A stretch of DNA of 64,000 nt from Paenibacillus dendritiformis (GCF_945605565.1 NZ_OX216966.1:5076001-5140000), one strand, 5' to 3'; numbered from the stretch's first letter, positions 1-8,455 are shown. Made by a program: numbers and translations. Notes: generated from the sequence alone by a model not told the origin.

Positions 1-237
1 GCCTTGCAGTCCCGCCCAACTGCCCGTCAATTCGAGGAAGCTGCCGGCGGCTCCCATCGCCGCTCCCATGGCCGTATAGGTCAACACCCGCCCCGCATTA
101 TAGGCGAGCACCGCCGCCAAGGCCGAGCCCTTCGCATTCCAGGCGAAGTTCATCACGATGCCGCCGCACATTCCAATGCAGTGCGGAGCGCTTAGCAAGC
201 CGGTGACGGCAACCAGCCAGAGGCTCTCTCCGCTCAC
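1..237 (-). CDS. Sulfite exporter TauE/SafE-like (UreH-domain) membrane protein, 5' part only
   Basis: The gene runs off the left edge; only about 79 N-terminal residues are visible. The first helix is followed by the motif SAPHCIGMCGG, the hallmark of the small TauE/SafE-like (UreH/CcdA-related) membrane proteins that sit beside copper ATPases. It starts with GTG at 237, and that GTG overlaps the TGA of copA (GTGA), so the two genes are translationally coupled. The cysteines in the HCIGMC motif could bind metal; a role in copper or metal export or cytochrome oxidase maturation is inferred from context and not shown by the sequence. No internal stop is seen. Confidence 0.8.
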   Translation of the reverse strand, partial: MSGESLWLVAVTGLLSAPHCIGMCGGIVMNFAWNAKGSALAAVLAYNAGRVLTYTAMGAAMGAAGSFLELTGSWAGLQG

Positions 238-2477
238 GAGGCCGCCCCCCTGCGCCGGCCCGATCGCTGCAGACGCAAGGCGTTGCCGACGACCGAGACC
301 GAACTGAGCGCCATTGCCGTTCCGGCCATCCACGGCTCGAGCCAGCCCATGACCGCGAAGGGAATGGCGATGACGTTGTAGACGAGGGCGAAGGACAGAT
401 TTTGGCGAATATTGGCCATCGTCCGGCGGCTAATGTGCATTGCCTCCGGGATGCCGCTCAGGTCGCCGCGCAATAGATGAATATCTGCGGCTTCGCCGGC
501 AATATCGCTCCCCTGCCCCATCGCGATCCCGATATCGGCGGCCGCCAGCGCGGGCGCGTCATTGATGCCGTCCCCTACCATCGTCACCGTCCGCCCATCC
601 CGCTGCAGCCGGCTCACCCATTCGACCTTCTCCTGCGGCAGCACTTCGGCGGCGATATGCCCGATCCCGGCCTCTCTCGCGATCGCCTCGGCCGTCATGC
701 GCTGATCGCCGGTCACCATCATCACCTCCAGGCCTAGCTGCTTCATCTGACGCACCGCCTCGGCCGAGGTCGTGCGCAGCGAATCGCGGATGGCGAGCAA
801 GCCGGTGAGCCGGTCATCGACCGCTATCCCGATGACCGTCTTCCCTTCCCGCTCCAGCCCCGCGATTACGCCCGCATCCGCGCCATCGGCCTGAATCCCC
901 TGCGGCTTCAGCCTGGCGTACGCGCCGAGGAAGAGGCGCTTCCCTTCCACCTCCGCCCGAATGCCGCAGCCGGGAATATTCGTGAACCGCTTCGCCTCGG
1001 GCACGATCAGCCGCTGGCGTTCGGCCGCCGCCGTGATCGCGCGCGAGATCGGATGCTCCGAGGGCTGCTCGGCAGCCGCCGCCCAGCGAAGCAGACTCCG
1101 TGCCGAGTGTCCGCCCAGCGGAAGGATATCGGTCAGCTCCGGCCTCCCCTCGGTCAATGTCCCCGTCTTGTCCAGCAGCACGACGTCCGTCTGATGGAGC
1201 TGTTCCATGAAGCGGCCTTCCTTGAACAGAATCCCACGCTGGGCAGCCCGCCCGGAGCCGACCAGAATCGAGATCGGAGTCGCCAGCCCGATGGCGCACG
1301 GACAGGCAATGACAAGCACCGAGACCGCGCATCCGAGCGCATGGCCGAAGTCCCCAGGCTGCAGCAGCGCATACCAGGCGGCGAACGTTAGGCCGGCAAT
1401 GACGACGACAACCGGAACGAAATAGCTCGCAATCGTGTCCGCGAGGCGCTGAATCGGCGGCTTCGAATATTGGGCGTCCTCCATCAGGCGGATCAACTGC
1501 GCCAGTGTGGAATCGGAACCGATCCGCTGCGCTTCCACGGTAAGGGTCCCGTTCAAGTTCATCGTCCCGCTCATCACCTGCCCCCCGGCGCTTTTGTCGA
1601 CCGGCATTCCCTCCCCGGTCATCATCGATTCGTCGACCGCCGAATGTCCGCGCATGATGACGCCGTCCACCGGGATCCGCTCCCCGGGGCGAATGACGAC
1701 CTGATCGCCGACCCGCATCTCCTCTATCGGAATCCGTGTCTCCCGCTGCATCCGAATGACATGGACATAGTCCGCCTGCATCTCTTGAAGGCCGCGCATT
1801 GCGTGCATCGTCCGTTGGCGGGCCATCCCTTCGAGCAGCTTGCCAAGCAGCACGACCGTAATGATCATCGAACCGGTCTCGAAATAGAGCGGAACATGCT
1901 GTCCTGCGGCAGCAGGAGACTGGATCGCCTTCATGGCCAAGTAATGGCTGTAGAAGTAGGCTGAGGAGGTGCCGAGCGCCACCAGCACATCCATGTTCGC
2001 TCCCCGGTTCCGCAGCGCGTGGAAAGCGCCGAAGTAGAACGGCATGCCGATGATGAACTGAACCGGCGTAGCCAGAGCCAACTGGAACCAGGGCTGGAAG
2101 AACAGCTCCGGAACCCATACCGATGAGGTGAGCGAGTAGTGGGAGAACATCGTCCAGAGCAGGGGCAGCGTGAGCAGGGCCGAAGCGATGAAGCGGAGCC
2201 ACAGCCCCTTCACGTCCGTGCCAAGATAAGAGCCGGCATCCGTATCCTTCCGAATGCCGAAGCCAAGCTGCACGACTTTGTCCTCGACCTGCCGCAGCTG
2301 CAGCCGGGCCGGATCCAGCTGGACCGAAGCCCGTCCGACCGCGAAATTGACGGACACTCCGCCGGTCCCCTCCATTCGCCGCAATGCCTTTTCGATTCGA
2401 ACCGCACAGGCGGCGCAGTTCATGCCCGTAATATGCAGCGTATGCCGATTCCATGTCCCGGAGGAACGATTCGCCAT
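234..2477 (-). CDS. copA: Copper-translocating P-type ATPase
   Basis: P1B-type ATPase of about 747 residues that exports Cu(I) across the membrane at the expense of ATP. One N-terminal HMA domain carries the GMNCAAC metal site. Eight predicted helices include the CPC motif (ACPCAIGLATP, about residue 390). The DKTGT phosphorylation site, the SEHP nucleotide-binding motif and the GDGINDAPA hinge follow in order. Length and domains are normal for CopA with a single HMA domain. An in-frame GTG lies at 2486, but the ATG at 2477 is preceded by GGGGTGA at good spacing and is preferred. It is followed by a coupled TauE/SafE-like gene. A small upstream palindrome may be the operator. Silver or another monovalent metal cannot be excluded. 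Confidence 0.95.
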   Translation of the reverse strand: MANRSSGTWNRHTLHITGMNCAACAVRIEKALRRMEGTGGVSVNFAVGRASVQLDPARLQLRQVEDKVVQLGFGIRKDTDAGSYLGTDVKGLWLRFIASALLTLPLLWTMFSHYSLTSSVWVPELFFQPWFQLALATPVQFIIGMPFYFGAFHALRNRGANMDVLVALGTSSAYFYSHYLAMKAIQSPAAAGQHVPLYFETGSMIITVVLLGKLLEGMARQRTMHAMRGLQEMQADYVHVIRMQRETRIPIEEMRVGDQVVIRPGERIPVDGVIMRGHSAVDESMMTGEGMPVDKSAGGQVMSGTMNLNGTLTVEAQRIGSDSTLAQLIRLMEDAQYSKPPIQRLADTIASYFVPVVVVIAGLTFAAWYALLQPGDFGHALGCAVSVLVIACPCAIGLATPISILVGSGRAAQRGILFKEGRFMEQLHQTDVVLLDKTGTLTEGRPELTDILPLGGHSARSLLRWAAAAEQPSEHPISRAITAAAERQRLIVPEAKRFTNIPGCGIRAEVEGKRLFLGAYARLKPQGIQADGADAGVIAGLEREGKTVIGIAVDDRLTGLLAIRDSLRTTSAEAVRQMKQLGLEVMMVTGDQRMTAEAIAREAGIGHIAAEVLPQEKVEWVSRLQRDGRTVTMVGDGINDAPALAAADIGIAMGQGSDIAGEAADIHLLRGDLSGIPEAMHISRRTMANIRQNLSFALVYNVIAIPFAVMGWLEPWMAGTAMALSSVSVVGNALRLQRSGRRRGAAS

Positions 2478-2496
2478 GGAGTTCACCCCATTCCCT

Positions 2497-2509
2497 ATGT
2501 ACAGTACAT
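2497..2509. promoter_or_regulatory. 13-bp palindrome upstream of copA
   Basis: ATGTAC-A-GTACAT is a perfect inverted repeat about 20 bases before the copA start. It is well placed for an operator, but it matches neither the GC-rich CsoR box nor the CopY box, so the regulator is unknown. Confidence 0.35.
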
Positions 2510-2668
2510 TGTCCCATTACTAGAACCTATGCACGTCCCGTCCAAAATAGGATGGCCCGAAGGTGCTATCAACGAACTTCTGCCTGACGGAAGGCGGCCC
2601 ATCGGAAAAGAGGGCGGCGGATCGATCGGTTCAAGGCGTAGAGAAGGGAGCTTGAGACGGACGGATGC

Positions 2669-2696
2669 CAAAGAAGCCGGTCAGGCTGACCGGCTT
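2669..2696 (-). terminator. Rho-independent terminator after the fucosidase gene
   Basis: A perfect 10-bp stem (AAGCCGGTCA / TGACCGGCTT, 2674-2696) with a 3-base loop is followed on the minus strand by a short T-rich run. It lies about 30 bases after the fucosidase stop and separates that gene from copA. Confidence 0.75.
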
Positions 2697-2723
2697 CCGC
2701 AAGTGATATAGGTTGATGCAATC

Positions 2724-4136
2724 TTAGGCAAGCAATCGGAACGCATGCGCGATCGGCGCCGATCCTGCCGCCGCCGCTTCCGGCAGCCGGATGGCAATGC
2801 CTTCCGCCGTGCGGGTGAATTCCAGTACGCCATCCGTGCCGATCAACTCGACAGCCGAGACCGGGTCGGTATACGGCAGGAATACTTCCGGCTCGACCGG
2901 CGTATTCTCGTTCGGATACAAATAGAATCCGTACGCGGTGTCTCCTTTGCGGGTGAATGCGGTCCGGCCCGTGAAATACGGCGCGCAAATGCGCGTGCCG
3001 TATACGGCCTCCCCGTTCACCTTCAGCCAGACGCCAAGCTCCTTCATCGAGCGGATCGCCCCTTCCGGAAGCCGTCCGTCCGGCTGCGGCCCGACATTCA
3101 GCGCCAGATTGCCGCCTTTGGCCACGACCTCCAGCAAGATGTGCGCCAGCTGCCGTCCCGTCTTATATTTGTCCTCATACCGGAAGGAGAACGACGTGCC
3201 GAGCGTAATGCAGCTCTCCCACGGCACCGTCATCGGCCCGGACGGAATCGTCTGCTCCGGCGTAATAATATTTTCGTATGGCCCCCCGATCGTACGGTCG
3301 GCGGACAGCAGCCACGGCTGGTGCTGGCGGGCGCGTTCGACCACCTCGCCGAGGCGGATATCCTGCCCTCGCGCCCCTTCATAGACCCAGCCTGCATCCA
3401 GCCACAGCACATCGATGCGGCCGTAGCGGGTCAACAACTCCATAATTTGATCATGCGTGAACTTCACGAATTGCTCCCACAGCCACGGATAGTCCTGCGG
3501 ATGGTAGGAAGGCCCCCGCGATGTCGTCGTCCCGCGCTCCATTCCCGGCGCCCAATAATACGGGGAGTGCCAGTCAGCTTTCGAGAAATAAGCCGCGACG
3601 GCCATCCCCTTTTCCCGGAACGCTTCGAACAGATGCTTGCAAATATCCGCCTTCGGATGCCGGTGGAACGGCGTGTCCGGTCCCGTAATCCGGTAGTCCG
3701 TCGTATGGGTGTCCCACATGCAGAAGCCGTCATGATGCTTCGTCGTGAAGAGAAGATATTTGAATCCGTTATCCGCAGCCAGCTCTGCCCACAGTTCAGG
3801 CTGGAACCGAATCGGGTTGAAGGTTTTGTTCAAATCGAAATATTGGCGCTTCAGTTCTTCGCTGTCCACATCCCAGTCGATGCCGTCGCGCGACCAGTCC
3901 GCATCGGCGTCACTGAGCGCCCATGATTCCACGATCCCCAATTGGGAATATGGACCCCAGTGCATCATGAATCCAAGCTTCTGGTCCTTGAACCACTCCA
4001 GACGCTCCAGCAGCAGCGGATCGGTCGGCTTCACCCACTCCTCTTCCGCGCTGAAATTATGCACGCCCTGCTGCACAACTTGCTCTTCCTGTTCTTCATT
4101 CAACGTCTCTTGCGGCTGTCCAGCCTGTTCACTCAT
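2724..4136 (-). CDS. Alpha-L-fucosidase, GH29 family
   Basis: A 470-residue enzyme expected to release alpha-L-fucose with retention. Family signatures seen are WFKDQKLGFMMHWGPYS near the N-terminus, FTTKHHDGFCMWDT in the catalytic barrel and IDVLWLDAGW, in which the Asp is the expected GH29 nucleophile. No signal peptide is visible, so it is probably cytoplasmic and acts on imported oligosaccharides. The ATG at 4136 has GGGAGGT eight bases upstream; an in-frame longer reading to 4259 lacks a ribosome site and is rejected. The N-terminal 40 residues are rich in Glu and Gln. It is monocistronic, with its own terminator and a possible catabolite site upstream. Confidence 0.92.
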   Translation of the reverse strand: MSEQAGQPQETLNEEQEEQVVQQGVHNFSAEEEWVKPTDPLLLERLEWFKDQKLGFMMHWGPYSQLGIVESWALSDADADWSRDGIDWDVDSEELKRQYFDLNKTFNPIRFQPELWAELAADNGFKYLLFTTKHHDGFCMWDTHTTDYRITGPDTPFHRHPKADICKHLFEAFREKGMAVAAYFSKADWHSPYYWAPGMERGTTTSRGPSYHPQDYPWLWEQFVKFTHDQIMELLTRYGRIDVLWLDAGWVYEGARGQDIRLGEVVERARQHQPWLLSADRTIGGPYENIITPEQTIPSGPMTVPWESCITLGTSFSFRYEDKYKTGRQLAHILLEVVAKGGNLALNVGPQPDGRLPEGAIRSMKELGVWLKVNGEAVYGTRICAPYFTGRTAFTRKGDTAYGFYLYPNENTPVEPEVFLPYTDPVSAVELIGTDGVLEFTRTAEGIAIRLPEAAAAGSAPIAHAFRLLA

Positions 4137-4201
4137 TTGTCTTGACCTCCCGCACATCATCTCTGCTTTATTGGATTGACCTATCTGCCTCTCATATATA
4201 T

Positions 4202-4215
4202 TACAAACGCTTACA
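4202..4215 (-). promoter_or_regulatory. Possible CcpA cre site before the fucosidase gene
   Basis: The minus strand reads TGTAAGCGTTTGTA, 12 of 14 positions of the cre consensus TGWAANCGNTNWCA. It sits about 70 bases before the start of a sugar-hydrolase gene, which fits carbon catabolite control. The match is imperfect. Confidence 0.3.
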
Positions 4216-4375
4216 AAGTTCAATTGGTCAAATTCGCAGCGCTTGACCATTTTCGTCAACCGGGGCTTTCCGCCCTTATGTGGCGCGGATTTCGATGTTG
4301 TCCTGTCCGCTTTTGACGTTCATAATCGACATATTGCCGCCACACGGAGCAAATTGGGAAGAAAGCCGAAAACGA

Positions 4376-4404
4376 TTGACTTCCAATTGAACAAGAGGTA
4401 ATAT
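4376..4404 (+). promoter_or_regulatory. Sigma-A promoter for the flavoprotein gene
   Basis: TTGACT (4376-4381), a 17-base spacer and TAATAT (4399-4404) form a near-consensus promoter 60 bases before the ATG at 4468. Confidence 0.6.
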
Positions 4405-4421
4405 ATGGATCAATGCTATAG

Positions 4422-4437
4422 TGTGAAATAGTTCACA
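4422..4437. promoter_or_regulatory. CRP/FNR-family binding site
   Basis: TGTGA-AATAGT-TCACA is a perfect match to the TGTGA-N6-TCACA palindrome recognised by CRP and by Bacillus-type Fnr. It lies just downstream of the promoter -10, where a bound protein would block transcription, or it serves a second promoter. Confidence 0.5.
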
Positions 4438-4467
4438 ATTATGCTTATATTCGAGGGAGGGGTATGT

Positions 4468-5814
4468 ATGGGTGTGCAAAAGAAGAAGGTCGCCGTCATC
4501 GGCGGCGGACCCGCGGGAATGGAAGCGGCATTAACCACTGCCCGCTATGGTTGCGAAGTGACCCTGATCACCGACAGCCATCCGGGAGACTGGAAAATGG
4601 CCGGAACCGCCGCCTGGCTTCAGGCCATCGCCAGCCTGTCGCCTTATGCCGGGATCGAGTCCTTGTCTCCCCGTCGCATCAATGAAGCCGTGCAGGACGT
4701 GATAAGCCGCAGCAGGGTTTCCGCGGCGGAGCAGCTGCGCGCGGCTGGCGTGGCCGTTCAACACGGGCGGGCCTGCTTCCAGTCCGCGCAAATCTTGACG
4801 GTTGCGCAGGAGCAGAGGGAACCCATGGACATCCATGCCGATCTCATCTTCATCGCCAATGGTGCCCGGCCGCACTTTCCGGAAGCGATGAAGCCCGACG
4901 GGAGGCAAATCTACTCCTATACGACCCTTACGGATATGGAGCGGCTTCCCGCCTCCGTCATCGTTGTCGGAGATGGTCCGATCGGCTACGAAGCGGTCAA
5001 TCTGTTCTCCCGCTTCGGCGCTCAAGTCGACTGGCTGGTCGAGGCCAACGGGCCGCGCTGCTTTTTCGATCCGGATATCGACGCGTGGCTCACTGGCATA
5101 TACCGCCGGCGGAAGGTGAACATCCGCTCCGGGGAGCGCGTCAAGGCGATTCATAAGCAGGACGGCCGGGTGACAGCCATTCGAGAAGACGGAACGGAGC
5201 AGGAAGCGGAAGCCGCCTTCATCACCTTGGGATTCCGGCCGAATGTGGATCAGTTGAATATCGAAGCCGCCGGGTTGACGATGAATGGATACGGTTCGGT
5301 GGACTGCAACCCGTTCGGGCAGACCGCAATCCCGTCCATCTATATTGCCGGGGATGCGCAGCGGACGATTGCGGGCGTCTATTCGATCACCATGGCGAGA
5401 ACGGCTGCGCTTCATGCCGTCGGACGTTCGCCGGAACCGGTCGATGTCCGGACGATACCGTTCGCCTTCAATGATGCGCCCGAGGTCGCCACGGTCGGCA
5501 TGACAGATGCGGACGCCACTGGCATTCATAGCCGGGTAGTGCACTATAATACGGAACGGAACGGCAAGGCGTTCCTGCAGGGAGAGACGGAAGGCTTCCT
5601 CAAGCTGCTGTGGAATGATGAGGGCCGCATCGTCGGGGGAACGGCGGTCGGCCTGCAGGCCAAGGACATCATCTCCACCGTCGCCATGATGATCCGGTTC
5701 AAGCTGGGCATCGGCGACTGCCAATTGTTGATTGGGGCGCATCCGAGCGCTAGCGAATTCCTCGTCCACACCCTTCATGCCATTCATGATCAGCACGCTG
5801 GCGTCCAATCGTGA
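4468..5814 (+). CDS. Dihydrolipoamide-dehydrogenase-like FAD oxidoreductase without redox disulfide
   Basis: A 448-residue pyridine nucleotide-disulfide oxidoreductase fold. The FAD dinucleotide motif GGGPAGMEAAL is at residues 11-21, a second NAD(P)-binding motif (GDGPIGYEAVNL) is near 170, and YIAGDAQ, which contacts FAD, is near 295. A C-terminal dimerisation domain ends with GAHPSASE, the counterpart of the family HAHPTLSE catalytic region. Where true lipoamide dehydrogenases carry a CxxxxC redox pair after strand 2, this protein reads DWKMAGTAAWLQ, so the disulfide is absent and classic lipoamide chemistry is unlikely. The start at 4468 has GAGGGAGGGG upstream. An FNR/CRP-type site precedes it. 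The substrate is unknown. Confidence 0.85.
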   Translation: MGVQKKKVAVIGGGPAGMEAALTTARYGCEVTLITDSHPGDWKMAGTAAWLQAIASLSPYAGIESLSPRRINEAVQDVISRSRVSAAEQLRAAGVAVQHGRACFQSAQILTVAQEQREPMDIHADLIFIANGARPHFPEAMKPDGRQIYSYTTLTDMERLPASVIVVGDGPIGYEAVNLFSRFGAQVDWLVEANGPRCFFDPDIDAWLTGIYRRRKVNIRSGERVKAIHKQDGRVTAIREDGTEQEAEAAFITLGFRPNVDQLNIEAAGLTMNGYGSVDCNPFGQTAIPSIYIAGDAQRTIAGVYSITMARTAALHAVGRSPEPVDVRTIPFAFNDAPEVATVGMTDADATGIHSRVVHYNTERNGKAFLQGETEGFLKLLWNDEGRIVGGTAVGLQAKDIISTVAMMIRFKLGIGDCQLLIGAHPSASEFLVHTLHAIHDQHAGVQS

Positions 5815-5859
5815 ACGAGGAGCCCGGATTTGCAAGAGGGATCGGCCGCGCTCCCTCTG

Positions 5860-6771
5860 CTATCCCTCTCGCTCAGCCTGCTGCCATGCCGCATGGAATT
5901 CGGCAACGGAAGCATAGCGGCAGGCCCGATTCGGAGCTACGGCGCGGCAGGCCGCTTCATAACGGGCTTGCCCTGCTTCCCACCGCTCATAGGAACGGTC
6001 AGGCTCCCCGCCCAGCAGCGCGAATGCCATCGCTCCCATATTGAATACATTCGTCCGCTCATCAATAGCGGCTCCGAGCTCGAACTCCTCCGGCGACATA
6101 AAGCGCGAGGAGCCCCACATTCTGCCCATCGTATTCGTGTACGGCTTCCTGGCGTACATATCGATATCGCAGATCGTCATCGCATGGCGCTGAAAATCGT
6201 AGAGCAAGCTGCCGTCATAAAAATCGATCGCGACATATCCGCAAGCCTCTACGTGGGCATGGAACGCCAGAATCGCCTCCATCGCTGCCACCTTCTGCTC
6301 GATCGGGAGTTGTCGGAACCGGTAGAAGGGAGATTCCGGGTGGGTATATTTGGCAGGCGGCGGGAACGATTCATGCGGATGGAGACTCTCCCCCTCCACC
6401 CAATCGAATACGGCGGCATAGCCGTCTCCCGCGCGGAAATGCTCCCGGAGTGCAATCAGATGCGGATGCCGCAATTGATCATACAGCGGCATCGCCTGCT
6501 CCAGCCGGGCGATCGCATCCCGCGGATCCCCCGCATAGCGGACAGGGCGCGCACCGGCATACTTCACGAAGCGCCGGATACCGTCCCGTTCGATGCCGAA
6601 GGACAGATTGCCCGAATCCTGCTGGTCGAACACGCAAAATACGCGGCCCAGCTTCCGCAGCCAGGAAAAATCATGCTCCTGCTTCACATGAAAAGAAACG
6701 TCATCCACTTGTACCGTTGTTGCTTGTTGTGCTTGTTGTGTTTGTTGTGTTTGTTGTGTTTGTTCAGTCAC
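5860..6771 (-). CDS. Protein kinase-like protein with Gln/Thr repeat N-terminus
   Basis: A 303-residue protein related to Hanks-type Ser/Thr kinases but with degenerate motifs. The ATP-lysine equivalent is RRFVKYAG. The catalytic loop reads YVAIDFYDGSLLYDF instead of HRDxKPxN. The Mg-binding DFG is replaced by CDIDMY. GSSRFMSPEEF resembles the activation segment and APE motif, and INERTNVFNMG-like residues resemble subdomain IX. It may be a pseudokinase or use unusual catalysis. The first 17 residues are TQQ/AQQ repeats. The start overlaps the end of the GNAT gene by 8 bases, so they are co-translated. No membrane segment is seen, and the substrate is unknown. Confidence 0.7.
   Translation of the reverse strand: MTEQTQQTQQTQQAQQATTVQVDDVSFHVKQEHDFSWLRKLGRVFCVFDQQDSGNLSFGIERDGIRRFVKYAGARPVRYAGDPRDAIARLEQAMPLYDQLRHPHLIALREHFRAGDGYAAVFDWVEGESLHPHESFPPPAKYTHPESPFYRFRQLPIEQKVAAMEAILAFHAHVEACGYVAIDFYDGSLLYDFQRHAMTICDIDMYARKPYTNTMGRMWGSSRFMSPEEFELGAAIDERTNVFNMGAMAFALLGGEPDRSYERWEAGQARYEAACRAVAPNRACRYASVAEFHAAWQQAEREG
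6722..6770. repeat. 9-bp simple-sequence repeat in the kinase-like gene
   Basis: About four copies of a TTGTTGTGT-type unit encode the Thr-Gln-Gln repeats. Because the unit is a multiple of three, copy-number change would lengthen or shorten the tail without shifting the frame. Confidence 0.7.
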
Positions 6772-7288
6772 TAGAATCCTCCCCGGTATGTATCAGCTTG
6801 GCCATCATATATTCATCCACGAATTGATCGTCCACCCGCAACGAGTGGCTTAATGTGCCTTCGATCCGAAAGCCCCGCTTCGTATATAAATGGATGGCCC
6901 GTTCATTATGCGTCATGACCGTCAGTTGGAGCCGGTGCTTACCGTTCGCCGCCGCCCAATTCTCTACTTGTTCCAGCAGGCGGCAGCCTAAGCCTTGGCC
7001 CGTATAATGCTGCAGTATGCCAATAACGACAGACACCGCATGTCGGGCCCGCTTCAGGCTGGAGCCGATGCCGGCCGCAAACCCGGCGACGTCTCCCTGA
7101 TCGGTGACGGCCAACAGCATAATCGAATCTTTCGATTCGTGCAAGCTCGCGAACCGCCGGGCTTGATCTTCCGGGGTAAGGCTGCGCTCCCCGGGTTCAT
7201 AGAGCATGAACTTCGTCTCCTGATCCAGTCGGGCGCAAAAATCAATAAAGGCCTGGGCATCCTTCGCTTCCGCTTTTCGGATGAACAT
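6764..7288 (-). CDS. GNAT family N-acetyltransferase
   Basis: A 174-residue acetyltransferase. The acetyl-CoA pyrophosphate loop is HYTGQGLGCRLLEQ, followed by AIHLYTKRGF, the usual motif B region. The ATG at 7288 is preceded by a textbook AAGGAGGTG; the extra upstream codons are rejected. It resembles the RimI/PhnO-like stand-alone acetyltransferases; the acceptor is unknown. It is first in a two-gene unit with the kinase-like gene, whose start overlaps this stop. Confidence 0.85.
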   Translation of the reverse strand: MFIRKAEAKDAQAFIDFCARLDQETKFMLYEPGERSLTPEDQARRFASLHESKDSIMLLAVTDQGDVAGFAAGIGSSLKRARHAVSVVIGILQHYTGQGLGCRLLEQVENWAAANGKHRLQLTVMTHNERAIHLYTKRGFRIEGTLSHSLRVDDQFVDEYMMAKLIHTGEDSSD

Positions 7289-7362
7289 GGTTTCACCTCC
7301 TTCGTATGATAACAATATTGAAGCTCTGGTAAGATTGAGCAAAAATTAACTATATAGAAATA

Positions 7363-7387
7363 TGTTCAGTGTTCACAAAATGTTCAC
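7363..7387 (+). promoter_or_regulatory. TGTTCAC direct repeats before a weak promoter
   Basis: TGTTCAG, TGTTCAC and TGTTCAC occur at 7363, 7370 and 7381. The last two are 7-bp repeats separated by 4 bases, the 11-bp period bound by OmpR/PhoB-type response regulators. They end immediately before the -35 region of a promoter with a perfect -10 (TATAAT, 7412-7417) and a poor -35, as expected for an activated gene. Confidence 0.4.
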
Positions 7388-7451
7388 TTATGTAGGTGTT
7401 TCCAGGATCGCTATAATAACATGGTGTTATCAAGAAAGGGTGATGATAGAG

Positions 7452-7967
7452 ATGGCTGACAATTTACGCGTAGAAACAAGACTGCCTAGAAACGCAAAAG
7501 AGAGCATACTATTTTTATTGATTATTTCAATCATTTCCGTAAACACTATCCCTCCGATCATAATGGGGTTGGAGCGCGGCTTCAGTATAGAGGTGTATCT
7601 TGATACGCTAAAGATGATTCCGTTTATGTGGATTATCGTTGTTTTACTGGTAAAGCTGGTCGCAGGACCGTTAGTCGGTAAAGTGATGCCAAAATTCGTG
7701 GGACAGACAGATGGATTTAATGCCAGAGTTTTATGGACTACTTTATTGAATGTTACGGTCTTATCTATTCTTCTTACCATTATAGGAGCTTGGGTCGGTA
7801 CGAAAAAAATAAGCCTCGAACCGTTTCAACACTTTTTCCACATCTGGCCTAGAAACTTTGGTGTCGCATTTTGGATTGAGCTGTTGATTGCACAGCCAAT
7901 AGCAAGATTTGCAATGAAAAAATTACATGCAAGACAAGCGCGTCAAGCAGAAAGCGGAAACTCGTAA
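7452..7967 (+). CDS. DUF2798 family membrane protein
   Basis: A 171-residue protein with four predicted helices arranged as two repeats, each beginning with a basic stretch and a helix (residues about 18-40, 52-75, 95-118 and 130-150). The duplicated RLPRNAK / GFNARVL segments and the hydrophobic pattern match DUF2798. The function is unknown; relatives are often under response-regulator or TetR control. Start choice: the ATG at 7452 fits the AAAGGGTGA site, and an ATG at 7443 is also possible. Gene and surroundings are more AT-rich than the left neighbour. Confidence 0.75.
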   Translation: MADNLRVETRLPRNAKESILFLLIISIISVNTIPPIIMGLERGFSIEVYLDTLKMIPFMWIIVVLLVKLVAGPLVGKVMPKFVGQTDGFNARVLWTTLLNVTVLSILLTIIGAWVGTKKISLEPFQHFFHIWPRNFGVAFWIELLIAQPIARFAMKKLHARQARQAESGNS

Positions 7968-8030
7968 CCCGAAGCAGATAAATTTCTGTTTGCTGCAGAG
8001 TGTTCCCCAAAATAAAAAATTTCTTTATTG

Positions 8031-8067
8031 CCGATTGATTCATATAAAAATATCAGTCGGTTTTTTT
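8031..8067 (+). terminator. Rho-independent terminator after the DUF2798 gene
   Basis: The CCGATTGA / TCAGTCGG stem (one G-T pair) is followed by seven T residues, 63 bases after the stop. Confidence 0.75.
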
Positions 8068-8099
8068 ATGAATCATCCACCACTCATGGAATAATGAGA

Positions 8100-8295
8100 T
8101 AAATGTCTGTCAAATAGTGGACACTGTTCCGAGAAAGAGTTATCCTTCATTCTCTCTCCACCACCCCATATATGGTGCCAAGGAGAGCTAGTGAACCTAT
8201 ATATGGACATTTGAGCTTATTCGTTCAATATCCCCCTCATGTCCACATTTGTATGGACAATTCCGTCGCATGTCCACTCAGAGAGTACAAATTAC
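8100..8295. repeat. Dispersed intergenic repeat, copy A
   Basis: A non-coding stretch with ctgtcaaatagtggac (8106-8121), a TATATAT core and several GTCCAC/GTGGAC half-sites. A diverged copy with the same order of elements is at about 37090-37285. It has no coding potential. The rest of the gap up to 8455 is AT-rich and holds nothing else recognisable. Confidence 0.5.
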
Positions 8296-8455
8296 GCGCT
8301 AAATGTTTCTTTTGCTATCCTTTCAACATGAAAGGATAAAAATCTGTACAAGCCTATGATAGACTATGATTATTATATTTGGAAAATATGTTTATTAAAA
8401 ACGGGGAAAGACAGTTTGTTCATCCCCTCCCCAATCTTAGGAGTGAAATATATTC

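Larger units (their letters stand above)
4137..4467. other. Divergent promoter region between fucosidase and flavoprotein genes
   Basis: This 331-base gap contains the cre-like site, a good rightward sigma-A promoter (4376-4404) and a TGTGA-N6-TCACA palindrome (4422-4437). No small gene was found. Confidence 0.5.

Noticed and set aside
814-2517. 567-codon frame within copA
   Set aside because: Same-strand shifted frame over copA; no motifs and contrary codon use.
4531-5835. 434-codon frame opposite the flavoprotein
   Set aside because: Antisense shadow of an assigned gene.
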